A stretch of DNA of 24,703 nucleotides from Candidatus Nomurabacteria bacterium (GCA_009695015.1 SIBT01000007.1:1-24703), one strand, 5' to 3'; numbered from the stretch's first letter, positions 7,249 through 15,542 are shown. Notes: generated from the letters alone by a model not told the origin. Program-made: numbers and translations.

Positions 7249-7974
7249 CTATTTCACTACCATCTTAAAGTTTTTTTCCTTCTTAACATAAATCTGCTGG
7301 CCCACCATAAATAAATTACTGGTAATCCAGTACAATGCCACTGCTCCGGAAATACTATAAGCGATAAAAGCAACAACAAATGGGAAAATGTATTTCATCT
7401 GCATGTGCATATTTTTAGCAAAACTTTCAGCAAAACCACCGGGAGCGCCAGAAGAAACATTAGGTTTTGGCATATAGTAAGCTTGTAAATATTGAGATAC
7501 TCCCGCCAGAATTGCCAAAATTATACTTTTTTTACTTATATCCAGAATTCCCAAGAAAATCATATTGATATTTTCAGGAATGTGAATAAAAGAATAAAGT
7601 ATTCCACTTTCAAAATTTATTCCTTTAAAAAAAACATAATATAAAGCAAAAATAATAGGAATCTGAATTAAAACCAAAAGACATCCAGAAAAAGGGTTAA
7701 CTTTGTGTTTTTTATAAAGTTCAAAAGTTTGTTTGGCTTGTTCTTCTTTGCTTGCCCCACCTGCTTTGATTTTATTAAGTTCAGGACTAAGGATACTCAT
7801 CTCCGCCTGACTTTCGATGGATTTCTGAGACAGCGGAAAAAGTATAATTTTAACAAAAAGAGTAAGAATTATAACAGCAATACCGACGTCCCCGCCCGGT
7901 ATAACAGAGACCAAAAAAGCCAAGGCATTCACTAATGGATCATATAAAACGATATTCCAGATATGTGATAGCAT
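7249..7974 (-). CDS. yidC: YidC/Oxa1 family membrane protein insertase
   Basis: A 241-residue insertase of the short (Gram-positive-like) type without the large periplasmic domain. It has about five hydrophobic segments: ALAFLVSVIPGGDVGIAVIILT, FSGCLLVLIQIPIIFALYYVFF, NMIFLGILDISKKSIILAI, IFPFVVAFIAYSISGAVALY and the last WITSNLFMVGQQIYV. A charged cytoplasmic hairpin (PELNKIKAGGASKEEQAKQTFELYKKHKVNPF) follows the first segment. The motifs FPLSQKS and NPFSGCLLVLIQIP are typical. It inserts membrane proteins with or without SecYEG. The ATG at 7974 has a TAGAAT exactly 6 nt upstream, so transcription may begin here with no leader. Confidence 0.93.
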   Translation of the reverse strand: MLSHIWNIVLYDPLVNALAFLVSVIPGGDVGIAVIILTLFVKIILFPLSQKSIESQAEMSILSPELNKIKAGGASKEEQAKQTFELYKKHKVNPFSGCLLVLIQIPIIFALYYVFFKGINFESGILYSFIHIPENINMIFLGILDISKKSIILAILAGVSQYLQAYYMPKPNVSSGAPGGFAESFAKNMHMQMKYIFPFVVAFIAYSISGAVALYWITSNLFMVGQQIYVKKEKNFKMVVK

Positions 7975-7980
7975 CCCATC

Positions 7981-7986
7981 ATTCTA
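7981..7986 (-). promoter_or_regulatory. -10 element TAGAAT for yidC, leaderless spacing
   Basis: On the minus strand TAGAAT is followed by GATGGG and then the yidC ATG (6 nt spacing). It lies between yidD and yidC, so yidC-khpB may be transcribed separately from rpmH-rnpA-yidD. Confidence 0.5.
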
Positions 7987-8026
7987 TACGAATATTGAAA
8001 AAAATGCTAGAAAATTAAGAAAAAAT

Positions 8027-8242
8027 CTAAATGACAGGATCTATATGATTTTTCTGCCAAGGATGACAGCGGAGAATTCTTAAAAATGCTAAATAAGAAC
8101 CTTTTATGGTACCGTATTTTTCTACCGCTTGTTTTGCATATTCTGAACACGTTGGATAAAATACACAACTTGGTTTTAAAAAACCAGAAATATATTTCTG
8201 GTAGAAATTAATTAATTTTACTGAGAATGTTTTTAATTTCAT
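8027..8242 (-). CDS. yidD: Membrane protein insertion efficiency factor YidD
   Basis: A small protein with the YidD signature: LINFYQKYISGFLKPSCVFY, then PTCSEYAKQAVEKYG and LAFLRILRCHPW. The conserved cysteines of PSC, PTCSEY and LRCHPW are all present. The start is taken at the ATG at 8242 (71 residues), which begins MKLKTFSVKLINFYQKY and matches usual family length. An in-frame ATG at 8290 would add 16 residues. Either choice overlaps the 3' end of rnpA (stop at 8208), as is common for rnpA-yidD. It assists YidC-mediated insertion at the inner membrane face. No Shine-Dalgarno site is seen; translational coupling to rnpA is likely. Confidence 0.88.
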   Translation of the reverse strand: MKLKTFSVKLINFYQKYISGFLKPSCVFYPTCSEYAKQAVEKYGTIKGSYLAFLRILRCHPWQKNHIDPVI

Positions 8243-8531
8243 TGGAAAGTATGGAAACATTGTCTTGATATTTTTTAAAAATAAAAACACCTATAACCCC
8301 GGAAGGAAAGTCGTTTAAGTAGTTTTTTAATACAGAATATCCTAGACGTCTTAGACGATTTCTCTGTACTGCGCCTTTAGCAACACTTTTGGGAGTAATA
8401 AACGAAATTTTTCTTTCAGTCCCAGAAACAATAAAGAATTTAAAAGTTAAACTCAAAGAATTAATGAATTCTCCCTCTTTAAAAATTTTATTTACCTCTT
8501 GGGTGTCAACTCTATTTTTTTTAGGAAGCAT
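8208..8531 (-). CDS. rnpA: Ribonuclease P protein component
   Basis: The protein cofactor of RNase P, which removes 5' leaders from tRNA precursors with the rnpB RNA (not found in this window). From the ATG at 8531 the product has 107 residues starting MLPKKNRV, the family's usual opening. An upstream in-frame GTG at 8543 would add four residues. The diagnostic RNR motif is present as KSVAKGAVQRNRLRR (about residues 48-62), preceded by ERKISFITPK. It lies between rpmH and yidD in the conserved order, and its last 35 nt overlap yidD. Confidence 0.9.
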   Translation of the reverse strand: MLPKKNRVDTQEVNKIFKEGEFINSLSLTFKFFIVSGTERKISFITPKSVAKGAVQRNRLRRLGYSVLKNYLNDFPSGVIGVFIFKKYQDNVSILSNEIKNILSKIN

Positions 8532-8574
8532 TAGTTTTTCCACTATAAAAATGAATTAAATAGCTAAAAACAAA

Positions 8575-8709
8575 CTAAACACTGAGTTTCTTTCTACCTT
8601 TGTGACGTCTTCGCAAAAGCACTCTTTTGCCAGTTTTAGTCCGAGATCTGACTAAAAATCCATGACTTCGAGCTCTTTTTCTCTTTTTAGGTTTGTATGT
8701 GAATGACAT
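8575..8709 (-). CDS. rpmH: 50S ribosomal protein L34
   Basis: A 44-codon gene on the minus strand, start ATG at 8707-8709 and stop TAG at 8575-8577. The product begins MSFTYKPKKRKRARSHGFLV and continues RSRTKTGKRVLLRRRHKGRK, the near-invariant L34 pattern (basic, with a GFL..R..T..G..VL..RR.KGR core). It is a component of the large ribosomal subunit. It lies upstream of rnpA and diverges from dnaA, the standard bacterial arrangement. A TGnTATAGT box ends 9 nt before the ATG on the minus strand, so the leader would be very short. Confidence 0.95.
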   Translation of the reverse strand: MSFTYKPKKRKRARSHGFLVRSRTKTGKRVLLRRRHKGRKKLSV

Positions 8710-8754
8710 GTGATTAATACTATAACATTCTAAAGTAGAAATCAATTCATCTGA

Positions 8755-8791
8755 CCCTTCATCCTCTCTTTATTAAAGAGAAGATGAAGGG
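8755..8791. repeat. Palindromic element inside the putative oriC
   Basis: CCCTTCATC (8755-8763) pairs with GATGAAGGG (8783-8791), and inner CTCTTT pairs with AAAGAG. Its style and GC-richer arms resemble the palindromic elements found in genes of this window. It begins about 45 nt upstream of the first rpmH codon on the minus strand, and no T-run follows it. Confidence 0.45.
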
Positions 8792-8862
8792 GAGATTCTT
8801 ATCCACACATTATCAACAAGGTTAATAACTTTTGTAAAGTATCAAACATTTTACAAATAGTA

Positions 8863-8868
8863 TATTAT
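8863..8868 (+). promoter_or_regulatory. -10 element TATTAT for dnaA, leaderless spacing
   Basis: TATTAT ends 6 nt (TGAATC) before the dnaA ATG. The inverted repeat 8831-8857 covers the -35 area and would be well placed as an operator. Confidence 0.45.
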
Positions 8869-8874
8869 TGAATC

Positions 8875-10224
8875 ATGAATACCCAGCAACTTTGGAAAAA
8901 TTGTCTGACTGAAATCGAAGCAGGTATGTCAAGAGCCAATTTTAGCACTTGGTTCAAAAATACATCAATTATTAAGGAGGAGGAGGGTATTATTCATATT
9001 GGTGTGCCAAATGAATTCGTACGTGATTGGCTTATAAATAAATATCACAAACTCATTACAAAAACCGTAGCTGATGCTTATGAAAATATGCGCGCGGTAG
9101 AATATATGATCACTAAAACAGAAATAGTGAAACAAGAATTGACTACAATAAGAGAAAATACGAGCTATATAAACAAAGAATTACCCTTAAAAGATCTATA
9201 TATAAACCCAGAAGACAACTTAAACCCGCGCTATCATTTCAATTCTTTCATTGTGGGATCTTTTAATGAGCTTGCATATGCCGCAAGTCTCGCCATCATA
9301 GATAATCCTGGCACCAAATATAATCCATTTTTTATCTATGGAGGCACTGGTCTTGGTAAAACTCATCTAATTCAAGCTGTAGGAAACACAATAAAAGATA
9401 GATATCCAAACAAAAAGGTACATTATATGACCTTGGAAAAATTTGCCACTGATTTTATAAATTCACTTCAGAGTAATAAGGCAAATTCCTTTAAAGAGAA
9501 ATATCGTAAATATGATCTTTTAATCATCGACGACATCCAGTTTATTGGTAAAATGGAAAAAATTCAAGAAGAACTTTTCCACACATTCAACACTTTTCAT
9601 GAAAACAATAAACAAATTATTTTTTCTTCTGATAAACATCCAAATTATATCCCGGAGCTAGCGGACCGTTTAAAGTCTCGTTTTGCGGCTGGAATGATTG
9701 TGGATATTTCTCCGCCTGAATATGAATCTCGTCTAGCTATTTTAAAAGTAAAATTACAAGAACTTGATATTAATCTAGACCAAGAAATATTGGAGTATGT
9801 GGCCCTGGCTGTAGATGGTAATATTCGAGAGCTTGAAGGAAACTTAAATATCATAGTTTGCCAGTATCGCTTGAAAAATAAGCCTTTAACACTAATAGAA
9901 GTAAAAAATCTATTAAAAAACAATATGAAGCCTAAGAAAAATATGGCTATAAAAGATGTTGTAAAGATAGTCAGCGAGTATTACAAACTAGAAGAAGTAT
10001 CAATTTATGAAAAAACTAGAAAGAAAGAGATAGTTAAAGCGAGGCAGGTGGTAATGTATTTACTCCGAGAAGACTTTAATGTATCATACCCCTTAATTGG
10101 ACAAAAACTTGGTGGAAAAGACCACACAACAGTAATACACTCATGTTTAAAAATTAAAAATGATCTAAAAAACGACCCACAACTTTTACAAGAACTAGAG
10201 CAGATACGAATTATGTTTAAGTAA
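8875..10224 (+). CDS. dnaA: Chromosomal replication initiator DnaA
   Basis: A 449-residue initiator of normal length. Domain I (about 1-80) opens LWKNCLTEIEAGMSRANFSTW. A short domain II follows. The AAA+ domain III has Walker A GGTGLGKT at residues 156-163, Walker B LLIIDDIQF with D219/D220, and the sensor region FSSDKHPNYIPELADRLKSRF. Domain IV carries the DnaA-box-binding signature GGKDHTTVIHS beginning near residue 413. It binds the 9-mers on either side of its own gene and opens the origin. Likely autoregulated through those boxes. The ATG follows a TATTAT by 6 nt. Confidence 0.98.
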   Translation: MNTQQLWKNCLTEIEAGMSRANFSTWFKNTSIIKEEEGIIHIGVPNEFVRDWLINKYHKLITKTVADAYENMRAVEYMITKTEIVKQELTTIRENTSYINKELPLKDLYINPEDNLNPRYHFNSFIVGSFNELAYAASLAIIDNPGTKYNPFFIYGGTGLGKTHLIQAVGNTIKDRYPNKKVHYMTLEKFATDFINSLQSNKANSFKEKYRKYDLLIIDDIQFIGKMEKIQEELFHTFNTFHENNKQIIFSSDKHPNYIPELADRLKSRFAAGMIVDISPPEYESRLAILKVKLQELDINLDQEILEYVALAVDGNIRELEGNLNIIVCQYRLKNKPLTLIEVKNLLKNNMKPKKNMAIKDVVKIVSEYYKLEEVSIYEKTRKKEIVKARQVVMYLLREDFNVSYPLIGQKLGGKDHTTVIHSCLKIKNDLKNDPQLLQELEQIRIMFK

Positions 10225-10363
10225 TTAGAAGTTATTAGACTAAAATTAAAACCAAAATCGACACATTTCCTTATAAATTATAAACTAAAAAAGTTATCCA
10301 CTTATCAACACACCTAATAGTATTAATAAATTAAATATATAAGATATAAACACAAACAAGTAT
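10225..10363. other. oriC: Putative oriC, downstream part (dnaA-dnaN intergenic region)
   Basis: An AT-rich 139-nt spacer with two adjacent DnaA-box-like 9-mers, TTATCCACT (10294-10302) and TTATCAACA (10302-10310), which share one base. With the boxes upstream of dnaA this resembles a bipartite origin of the Bacillus type. A TATAAA at 10345-10350 is the best dnaN -10 candidate, giving a leader of only a few bases. Confidence 0.5.
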
Positions 10364-11461
10364 ATGAAATTGGAATGTAAAATTGAAGAGATAAAAAGTA
10401 AAATTTTACAAGTAGAAAGAATTACTGGGAAAAACCTAACACTACCTGTTTTGAATTCAATTCTTTTAATTTCATCAGGAAAATCTTTAAAACTTCGATC
10501 AACAAACTTAAGTCTTGGTATTGAGGTTGAAATCCATGCGAAAATAGAAAAAGAAGGACTTGTAGCTATTTCTGGTTCCGTACTCAATGGTATTTTTTCT
10601 AATGTTTTTCAAAATGAAAACGTTTTTCTAGAAAGCATAGATGGAAATCTACTTATTCAAACCAAAAGAAGTAAAATAAAACTAAAAGGTCAACCATACG
10701 ATGATTTTCCAACAATACCTAGGGTTTCTGGGACAAGTTTTGAAATAGACTCAAAAAAATTAATCGACGGTATAAAATCTGTTTTTTATAGTTCTTCTGT
10801 TTCCGATATAAAGCCCGAGATTTCAAGTGTTTTTTTGTATACCAATGAAGACAATTTAGTATTTGTTTCTACGGACTCCTTTAGGTTGGCGGAGAAAAAG
10901 ATTAAAGTAAAAGGAATTCCAGAAATCGGAGGAATCCTTATTCCATATAAAAATATTGCTGAAATACTTCGAGTTTTTGGAGATTCTCCATCTGTTTTAA
11001 AGGTGTGTTTTAATAAAAATCAAATTTCTTTTTCTTCTGACGATGTTTATTTGACTTCCAGAATGATTGATGGAGTTTTTCCCGATTATCGTCAGATTAT
11101 TCCCAAAACCTCGACGACTACCGCCACAGTCTTAAAGCAAGATCTACTAAATGCGCTTAAAATATCTAATATTTTTTCAGATAAATTTAATCAAGTAAAT
11201 TTAAAAATTTCACCGAAAGAGAAAGTTTTTGAGCTCTCCTCGGCCAACAATGACGTCGGAGAAAATAAAACCTATCTAGATGCAGCGATAACCGGAGAAG
11301 ATATAGAGCTTGGTTTTAATTATAAATATTTTTTAGATTGTTTTCAATCAATCACCACAGATAGTGTATCGATAAAATTCTCAGGATCTGCGAGCCCATT
11401 AGTCATATCTTCTGTCTCCGATTCCTCATTTCTATATCTCATCATGCCGATGAATAGGTAG
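10364..11461 (+). CDS. dnaN: DNA polymerase III beta subunit (sliding clamp)
   Basis: A 365-residue ring-forming processivity factor of normal length with three repeated clamp domains. It opens MKLECKIEEIKSKILQVERI. Mid-protein blocks such as ISGSVLNGIF, GQPYDDFPTIP, STDSFRLAEKKI and DGVFPDYRQIIP are family hallmarks. It ends SSFLYLIMPMNR, matching the conserved C-terminal MPM motif. It follows dnaA by 139 nt containing DnaA boxes, the canonical dnaA-dnaN order. No recF or gyrB follows; the next gene is a convergent PBP, so the usual downstream cluster is broken here. Confidence 0.97.
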   Translation: MKLECKIEEIKSKILQVERITGKNLTLPVLNSILLISSGKSLKLRSTNLSLGIEVEIHAKIEKEGLVAISGSVLNGIFSNVFQNENVFLESIDGNLLIQTKRSKIKLKGQPYDDFPTIPRVSGTSFEIDSKKLIDGIKSVFYSSSVSDIKPEISSVFLYTNEDNLVFVSTDSFRLAEKKIKVKGIPEIGGILIPYKNIAEILRVFGDSPSVLKVCFNKNQISFSSDDVYLTSRMIDGVFPDYRQIIPKTSTTTATVLKQDLLNALKISNIFSDKFNQVNLKISPKEKVFELSSANNDVGENKTYLDAAITGEDIELGFNYKYFLDCFQSITTDSVSIKFSGSASPLVISSVSDSSFLYLIMPMNR

Positions 11462-11464
11462 AAA

Positions 11465-11509
11465 TTCCCCTTTTAAGGGGTGCTTCGACTTAAGTCGGAG
11501 TGAAGTGGA
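11465..11509 (-). repeat. Intergenic copy of the dispersed palindromic element
   Basis: It contains CCCCTTTTAAGGGG (11467-11480) and CTTCGACT/AGTCGGAG (11483-11500). Its reverse complement aligns gap-free at 33 of 45 positions with coding positions 529-573. The two hairpins between convergent dnaN and PBP may also act in termination, but no long T run follows either. Confidence 0.6.
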
Positions 11510-11537
11510 TATTCCAGCTAATCTTAGATTACCTAAT

Positions 11538-14054
11538 TTATCTCTGTACTTTAAAGGTCAAACTAGTATCACTGTTGTTGTAGATACTATCATAAGCTAT
11601 TATTTTTAATTCATTTTCTGTTTTTAAGTCTTCTAGTTCTCTGGGGATGAAAGAAAATACTGTTGCGGGGTTATATGTTCCTAAATACGTGTCGTTTACA
11701 AAAACATCTATTTTAATAATTGGATAAATACCAGAGCTGGATATTTTTATATTTATTTTTTGATTGACTGGATAACTTATAAAGTTATTTGGTTCGACAA
11801 TTGAGATGATTGGTTTTGATAAATCAATATGCACATCGTCTACCATCGTCGGTCTATCACTGATAGTCGTTATATTATATTTTCCACTATTTTGCGCCCA
11901 CCAATTTTGTATAGGTATTTCAAAATGATTGAATTGCGGGTCATTGCTTGGATTGTCTGGTGGCGCTCCCAAAATATTATTTTTATCAACCCAATAAAGA
12001 ATTGAGTGAACGCTCGTTACCACTTTCTCCTCCATAGTTTCTTTTGGGGTGTTAGGACTTGCTAGTTTTCCTGAAATTTTATCTATAAAAAAGTTTTCAT
12101 TTCCTTGCCAAAATCCACGAAGCGCCGGTTTTACTATTTTAGGATCAAAATCTAAGTTTGGCTTTTCAAAATTTTCGGAGGGTGTTATTTTTAATGCTTC
12201 ACTTATAAATTTATTCCAAATAGGTCCCGCCACAGCAGCGCCTCCTTTTTTCATAGGGATATTATCATTATTGCCCGCCCACACACCGACAACAATAGAG
12301 GGCGTATATCCTATGGTCCAAGCATCTTTATTATTGTTTGTCGTTCCAGTTTTTACCGCTACATCTTTTCCAGGTATAAAAAGAACTGAGTGTGTTCCAA
12401 AAGTTGGCACACGAGCTTTTTCGTCCGATAGAATGTCAGAGATAGTTAATGCGGTATTTTTAAATAGAACTTCTTGTGTATTTGGGCTAAATTCTTCTAA
12501 AATTTTTCCACTTCCATTTTCTATTTTCAAAATTCCAGTATAAGGATTTCTTATTCCGTCGTTTGCAAAAATTCCATAAGCCGATGTCATATCTAGAAGT
12601 GATACTTCACCACCTCCAATAACCAATGTAAGTCCATAGCGGTTGATATCACTTAGAGTGCTGATACCCATATCTTCTGCTGTTTTTAATGAACTAGAAA
12701 GTCCTGCTAAATAAAAAAGTTTCACAGCTACAATGTTGATTGATTGTGCTAAAGCATCTCGCAAGGTCATTGGTCCACGAAATTTGTCGTCATAGTTGCT
12801 AGGCATATAACAATCTTTTTGATTGCGTCCAGGTAGAGCTTCGCCATAAGCATCACAGGTCGTTTGGAATTCTGTAGGTAGGTCAAACAACACTGTGCTC
12901 GGTGTGAAGCCCTTGTTGAAGGCTGTGGCATAAATAAAAGGCTTAAAAGATGATCCGGGTTGTCTCGAAGCAGTAGCTACGTTGAAATTTCCATCTATTT
13001 CTTTGTCAAAATAGTCTCGAGAACCTATCATTGTTAAAATCTGTCCTGTTTTTGGATCTATCGCCACCAAACTCGCATTTTTTCCATTCCAGTCTTTTTC
13101 ATTTTGGAGTGCGCCTTCTTTTACAATTTCTTCTCCCTTTTTTTGTAAATCATAATAGAGTGTGCTGGTAATTTTAAGTCCGCCTTTTTCTACTGTTTCA
13201 TTCCCATATTTTTTTTCCAGGTAGTCTTTAATAAAGAAAACAAAATGGGGCGCCTTGATTCCGGTCGTCTCTTGTGGAATAAAAATCACAACTTCTTTTT
13301 TGGCTTTATCGTATTCTTCTTTTGTTATAAAATTAAGCTCCAGCATTCTTCCTAACACAACATTTTTTCTAGTCTCTAATTTTGCTTTATTTTTTCCATA
13401 AGGTGAGAGCGTTGTTGGGGATTGAGGAATTGATGCTAGATAAGCTGCTTCCGCTAGTGTCAAATCAAGCGCATTTTTATTAAAATAAGTTTTACTTGCT
13501 TCTTCTGTGCCATAAATATTTCCGCCGTAAGGAGCTTCATTTAAGTAATATTCTAAAATTTTTTCTTTCGGTATAGAATTGTCAATTTTAATTGAGAGTA
13601 CCCATTCCTTTATTTTTCTAGTATAACTTTTTTCTTGTGTGAGTAGAGCATTTTTTACTAATTGTTGAGTGATAGTCGAGCCTCCTTGAGTACGACCTGT
13701 GCCAAAAAAATTAGCCAAGATAGCTCGAACAATAGAAGTGATTCTTATTCCACCGTGATTATAAAATTCAGAATCTTCAATAGCTACTGTGGCGTTTTTA
13801 ATATTTATTCCCATAGTTTCCGAGGATATATCTGTCCTTTTTGTATTTCGGTGTATGTCATAGAGTAGTATTTTTCCTGTTCGATCATATATTTTTATAG
13901 AATTCTCAATTTTTCGGTCGTTAAAAGAGTTAAAGTCTGGGATCTTTAGCGAAGAAAGCCAAATGATGATGATGCTAATCATTAAAATAAAAATACCAGC
14001 CCAAAACATGATCATATTTTTCCAGAATCTATTATTTTTGAACAATTTATTCAT
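11538..14054 (-). CDS. Class A penicillin-binding protein (PBP1A family)
   Basis: A bifunctional peptidoglycan synthase of 838 residues. One N-terminal membrane anchor (about 13-35, IMFWAGIFILMISIIIIWL) is followed by a GT51 glycosyltransferase domain. This has the catalytic Glu in AIEDSEFYNHGGI (E93), then GGSTITQQLVKN, and KEKILEYYLNEAPYG. The transpeptidase domain has SxxK at residues 368-371 (PGSSFKPF), SxN in AQSINIVAV, and KTG at 568-570 (VKTGTTNNN). All catalytic motifs are intact. The C-terminal 190 residues extend past the transpeptidase and end in an Ig-like beta domain (about 755-838). It polymerises and cross-links murein at the outer face of the membrane. Divergent from tyrS with a 38-bp shared promoter region. 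Confidence 0.95.
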   Translation of the reverse strand: MNKLFKNNRFWKNMIMFWAGIFILMISIIIIWLSSLKIPDFNSFNDRKIENSIKIYDRTGKILLYDIHRNTKRTDISSETMGINIKNATVAIEDSEFYNHGGIRITSIVRAILANFFGTGRTQGGSTITQQLVKNALLTQEKSYTRKIKEWVLSIKIDNSIPKEKILEYYLNEAPYGGNIYGTEEASKTYFNKNALDLTLAEAAYLASIPQSPTTLSPYGKNKAKLETRKNVVLGRMLELNFITKEEYDKAKKEVVIFIPQETTGIKAPHFVFFIKDYLEKKYGNETVEKGGLKITSTLYYDLQKKGEEIVKEGALQNEKDWNGKNASLVAIDPKTGQILTMIGSRDYFDKEIDGNFNVATASRQPGSSFKPFIYATAFNKGFTPSTVLFDLPTEFQTTCDAYGEALPGRNQKDCYMPSNYDDKFRGPMTLRDALAQSINIVAVKLFYLAGLSSSLKTAEDMGISTLSDINRYGLTLVIGGGEVSLLDMTSAYGIFANDGIRNPYTGILKIENGSGKILEEFSPNTQEVLFKNTALTISDILSDEKARVPTFGTHSVLFIPGKDVAVKTGTTNNNKDAWTIGYTPSIVVGVWAGNNDNIPMKKGGAAVAGPIWNKFISEALKITPSENFEKPNLDFDPKIVKPALRGFWQGNENFFIDKISGKLASPNTPKETMEEKVVTSVHSILYWVDKNNILGAPPDNPSNDPQFNHFEIPIQNWWAQNSGKYNITTISDRPTMVDDVHIDLSKPIISIVEPNNFISYPVNQKINIKISSSGIYPIIKIDVFVNDTYLGTYNPATVFSFIPRELEDLKTENELKIIAYDSIYNNSDTSLTFKVQR

Positions 14055-14061
14055 AATTTCA

Positions 14062-14067
14062 ATTATA
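14062..14067 (-). promoter_or_regulatory. Extended -10 (TGATATAAT) for the PBP gene
   Basis: On the minus strand TATAAT, with TG one base upstream, ends 7 nt before the PBP ATG. It lies back to back with the tyrS -10 (14081-14086) inside the 38-bp intergenic gap. Confidence 0.55.
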
Positions 14068-14080
14068 TCAGCAAATGTGT

Positions 14081-14086
14081 TAGAAT
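14081..14086 (+). promoter_or_regulatory. Extended -10 (TGTTAGAAT) for tyrS
   Basis: TAGAAT preceded by TG-T ends 6 nt before the tyrS ATG. The same GTGTTAGAAT-N6-ATG arrangement recurs before the gene at 23958. Confidence 0.55.
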
Positions 14087-14092
14087 CCGAGT

Positions 14093-15304
14093 ATGAAAGT
14101 GGTAAAAAATAAAGAAAAAACAGAAGATAAAATAAATGAATTGCTTACTAGGGGGGTAGATAAAATTTATCCTTCACGAGAAAAACTAGAAGAAATTTTA
14201 CGTTCTGGTAAAAAATTACGATTATACCAAGGATTTGATCCGACAGGAAACAAGCTTCACCTCGGACATATGGTTGGTTTTCGAAAACACAGACAATGGC
14301 AAGATCTGGGTCATGAAGTTATTTTCTTGATTGGAGATGGCACTGGCCAAGCCGGGGATCCAACTGGTAAAAAAAAGACACGAGAGAAATTTTTTACTCA
14401 AGAAGAATTACGTGCGAATGCGAAAGATTATTTAATTCAGGCTTCAAAAATAGTTCGTTTTAATGGAGAGAATCCTATTAAAATAATGTACAACGGCGAC
14501 TGGCTGAACAAACTAAACTTGGTAGATATTTTATATATTGCCCAACATTTTTCTGTTCAGCAATTAATTGAAAGAGATATGTTTCAGGAACGGCTGAAAG
14601 CCGGAGAGACCATAAATGTTAGAGAATTTCTGTATCCGCTTCTTCAGGGTTACGATTCTGTGGCGATGGACGTGGATTTAGAATTGGGTGGCTCTGATCA
14701 GACATTTAATATGCTCGCTGGGCGCACCCTTATGAAAACTATGAAAGGAAAGGAAAAATTTGTGATGACTACGCCATTACTTTCGGACTCTAAAGGTGTA
14801 AAGATTGGGAAAAGTGAAGGAAATGTAATCGGACTTACTGATCCGGCCGGCGAATTGTTTGGAAAAATTATGTCTCTCGGGGATGACGCTATTATTCCAA
14901 TGTTCACACTTTTGACTGATGTGTCAATGAAAGAAATAGAAAAATTTAATCTAAAAAATGACGCTATGGCTTTAAAAAAGCGCGTGGCATCTATTGTAGT
15001 CATTCAACTTCACAATCAAACTTCTGCCGAGCAAGCCGAGGAAGCTTTTTCTAATACTTTTCAAAAAAAGGAAATTCCGAAAGTGATAAAAGAAATAAAA
15101 GGGGATATTGGAGAATTACTGAGCGAATTTCTAGTTAAAAATGAAATCTTGTCTTCAAAAAGTGAGTGGCGAAGGCTTGTTTTAGGAGGAGCAATTCATG
15201 ACTTATCAAAAAATGAAAATATCACTGATGCTGATTTTAAAATCTCTAAAGATCTGACCTTAAAAATAGGAAAAAAGAGATTTGTAAAAATTTTAGCAAA
15301 TTAA
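14093..15304 (+). CDS. tyrS: Tyrosyl-tRNA synthetase
   Basis: A 403-residue class I aminoacyl-tRNA synthetase charging tRNA-Tyr. The HIGH-type motif is HLGH at residues 56-59 within QGFDPTGNKLHLGHM. The KMSKS-type loop is KIGKS at residues 237-241 (VKIGKSEGN). The tyrosine-pocket region VREFLYPLLQGYDSVAMD and the GGSDQTFNML segment are family typical. A C-terminal S4-like RNA-binding domain covers about 340-403 (SKSEWRRLVLGGAIHD). Length is normal. The ATG follows a TAGAAT by 6 nt, leaving no room for a T-box leader or a Shine-Dalgarno site. Confidence 0.95.
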   Translation: MKVVKNKEKTEDKINELLTRGVDKIYPSREKLEEILRSGKKLRLYQGFDPTGNKLHLGHMVGFRKHRQWQDLGHEVIFLIGDGTGQAGDPTGKKKTREKFFTQEELRANAKDYLIQASKIVRFNGENPIKIMYNGDWLNKLNLVDILYIAQHFSVQQLIERDMFQERLKAGETINVREFLYPLLQGYDSVAMDVDLELGGSDQTFNMLAGRTLMKTMKGKEKFVMTTPLLSDSKGVKIGKSEGNVIGLTDPAGELFGKIMSLGDDAIIPMFTLLTDVSMKEIEKFNLKNDAMALKKRVASIVVIQLHNQTSAEQAEEAFSNTFQKKEIPKVIKEIKGDIGELLSEFLVKNEILSSKSEWRRLVLGGAIHDLSKNENITDADFKISKDLTLKIGKKRFVKILAN

Positions 15305-15322
15305 TTTTACTATAAGTAAAAG

Positions 15323-15331
15323 TTATCCACA
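15323..15331 (+). promoter_or_regulatory. Isolated perfect DnaA box
   Basis: TTATCCACA lies just after tyrS, next to a small hairpin TTTTACT/AGTAAAA (15305-15321). A further consensus box, TTATTCACA on the minus strand (plus-strand TGTGAATAA, 16087-16095), lies upstream of ruvC. Single boxes outside the origin could titrate DnaA or regulate the adjacent genes, or could be chance. Confidence 0.35.
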
Positions 15332-15413
15332 TATTCTATTGCCAACTATTTCAGATTTTGTTACAAAATAGTCATTAGTAGGTCGCTTAGTATAATTTAA
15401 ATAAAAATTTTAT

Positions 15414-15539
15414 ATGAGTTTCGATGACAATGATGAAATAGAAGATGGTTTTAAAATTAGTGGTGTTGATGCTGAAGATACACCGGAAGAAATAAATGAT
15501 TTTGGATTAGGTGACGAAGATCCTGACAAAGATAACTAA
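15414..15539 (+). CDS. Small acidic protein (41 aa) of unknown function
   Basis: An ATG at 15414 opens a 41-codon frame ending in TAA at 15537-15539. The product starts MSFDDNDEIEDGFKISG and ends GLGDEDPDKDN. It has many Asp and Glu residues, few basic ones, no cysteine and no hydrophobic segment, so it is probably soluble and perhaps disordered. A TATAAT at 15391-15396 gives a leader of about 11 nt without Shine-Dalgarno. It ends 3 nt before the convergent ruvC stop. The composition is strongly non-random, which supports real coding, but I know no characterised family. Roles such as binding a basic partner or metal ions would be speculation. Confidence 0.6.
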   Translation: MSFDDNDEIEDGFKISGVDAEDTPEEINDFGLGDEDPDKDN

Positions 15540-15542
15540 CGT

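Larger units (their letters stand above)
8710..8874. other. oriC: Putative oriC, upstream part (rpmH-dnaA intergenic region)
   Basis: This AT-rich stretch holds two DnaA-box-like 9-mers on the plus strand: TTATCCACA (8799-8807, perfect consensus) and TTATCAACA (8810-8818). It also has a 15-bp hairpin at 8755-8791 and an inverted repeat TTTGTAAA (8831-8838) / TTTACAAA (8850-8857) just upstream of the dnaA -10. The rpmH/dnaA position is the most frequent bacterial origin site. The call rests on these features and was not tested by GC skew. Confidence 0.6.

Noticed and set aside
12049..12543. 164-codon plus-strand frame
   Set aside because: It is antisense to the penicillin-binding protein across its intact transpeptidase motifs; composition looks like a shadow frame.
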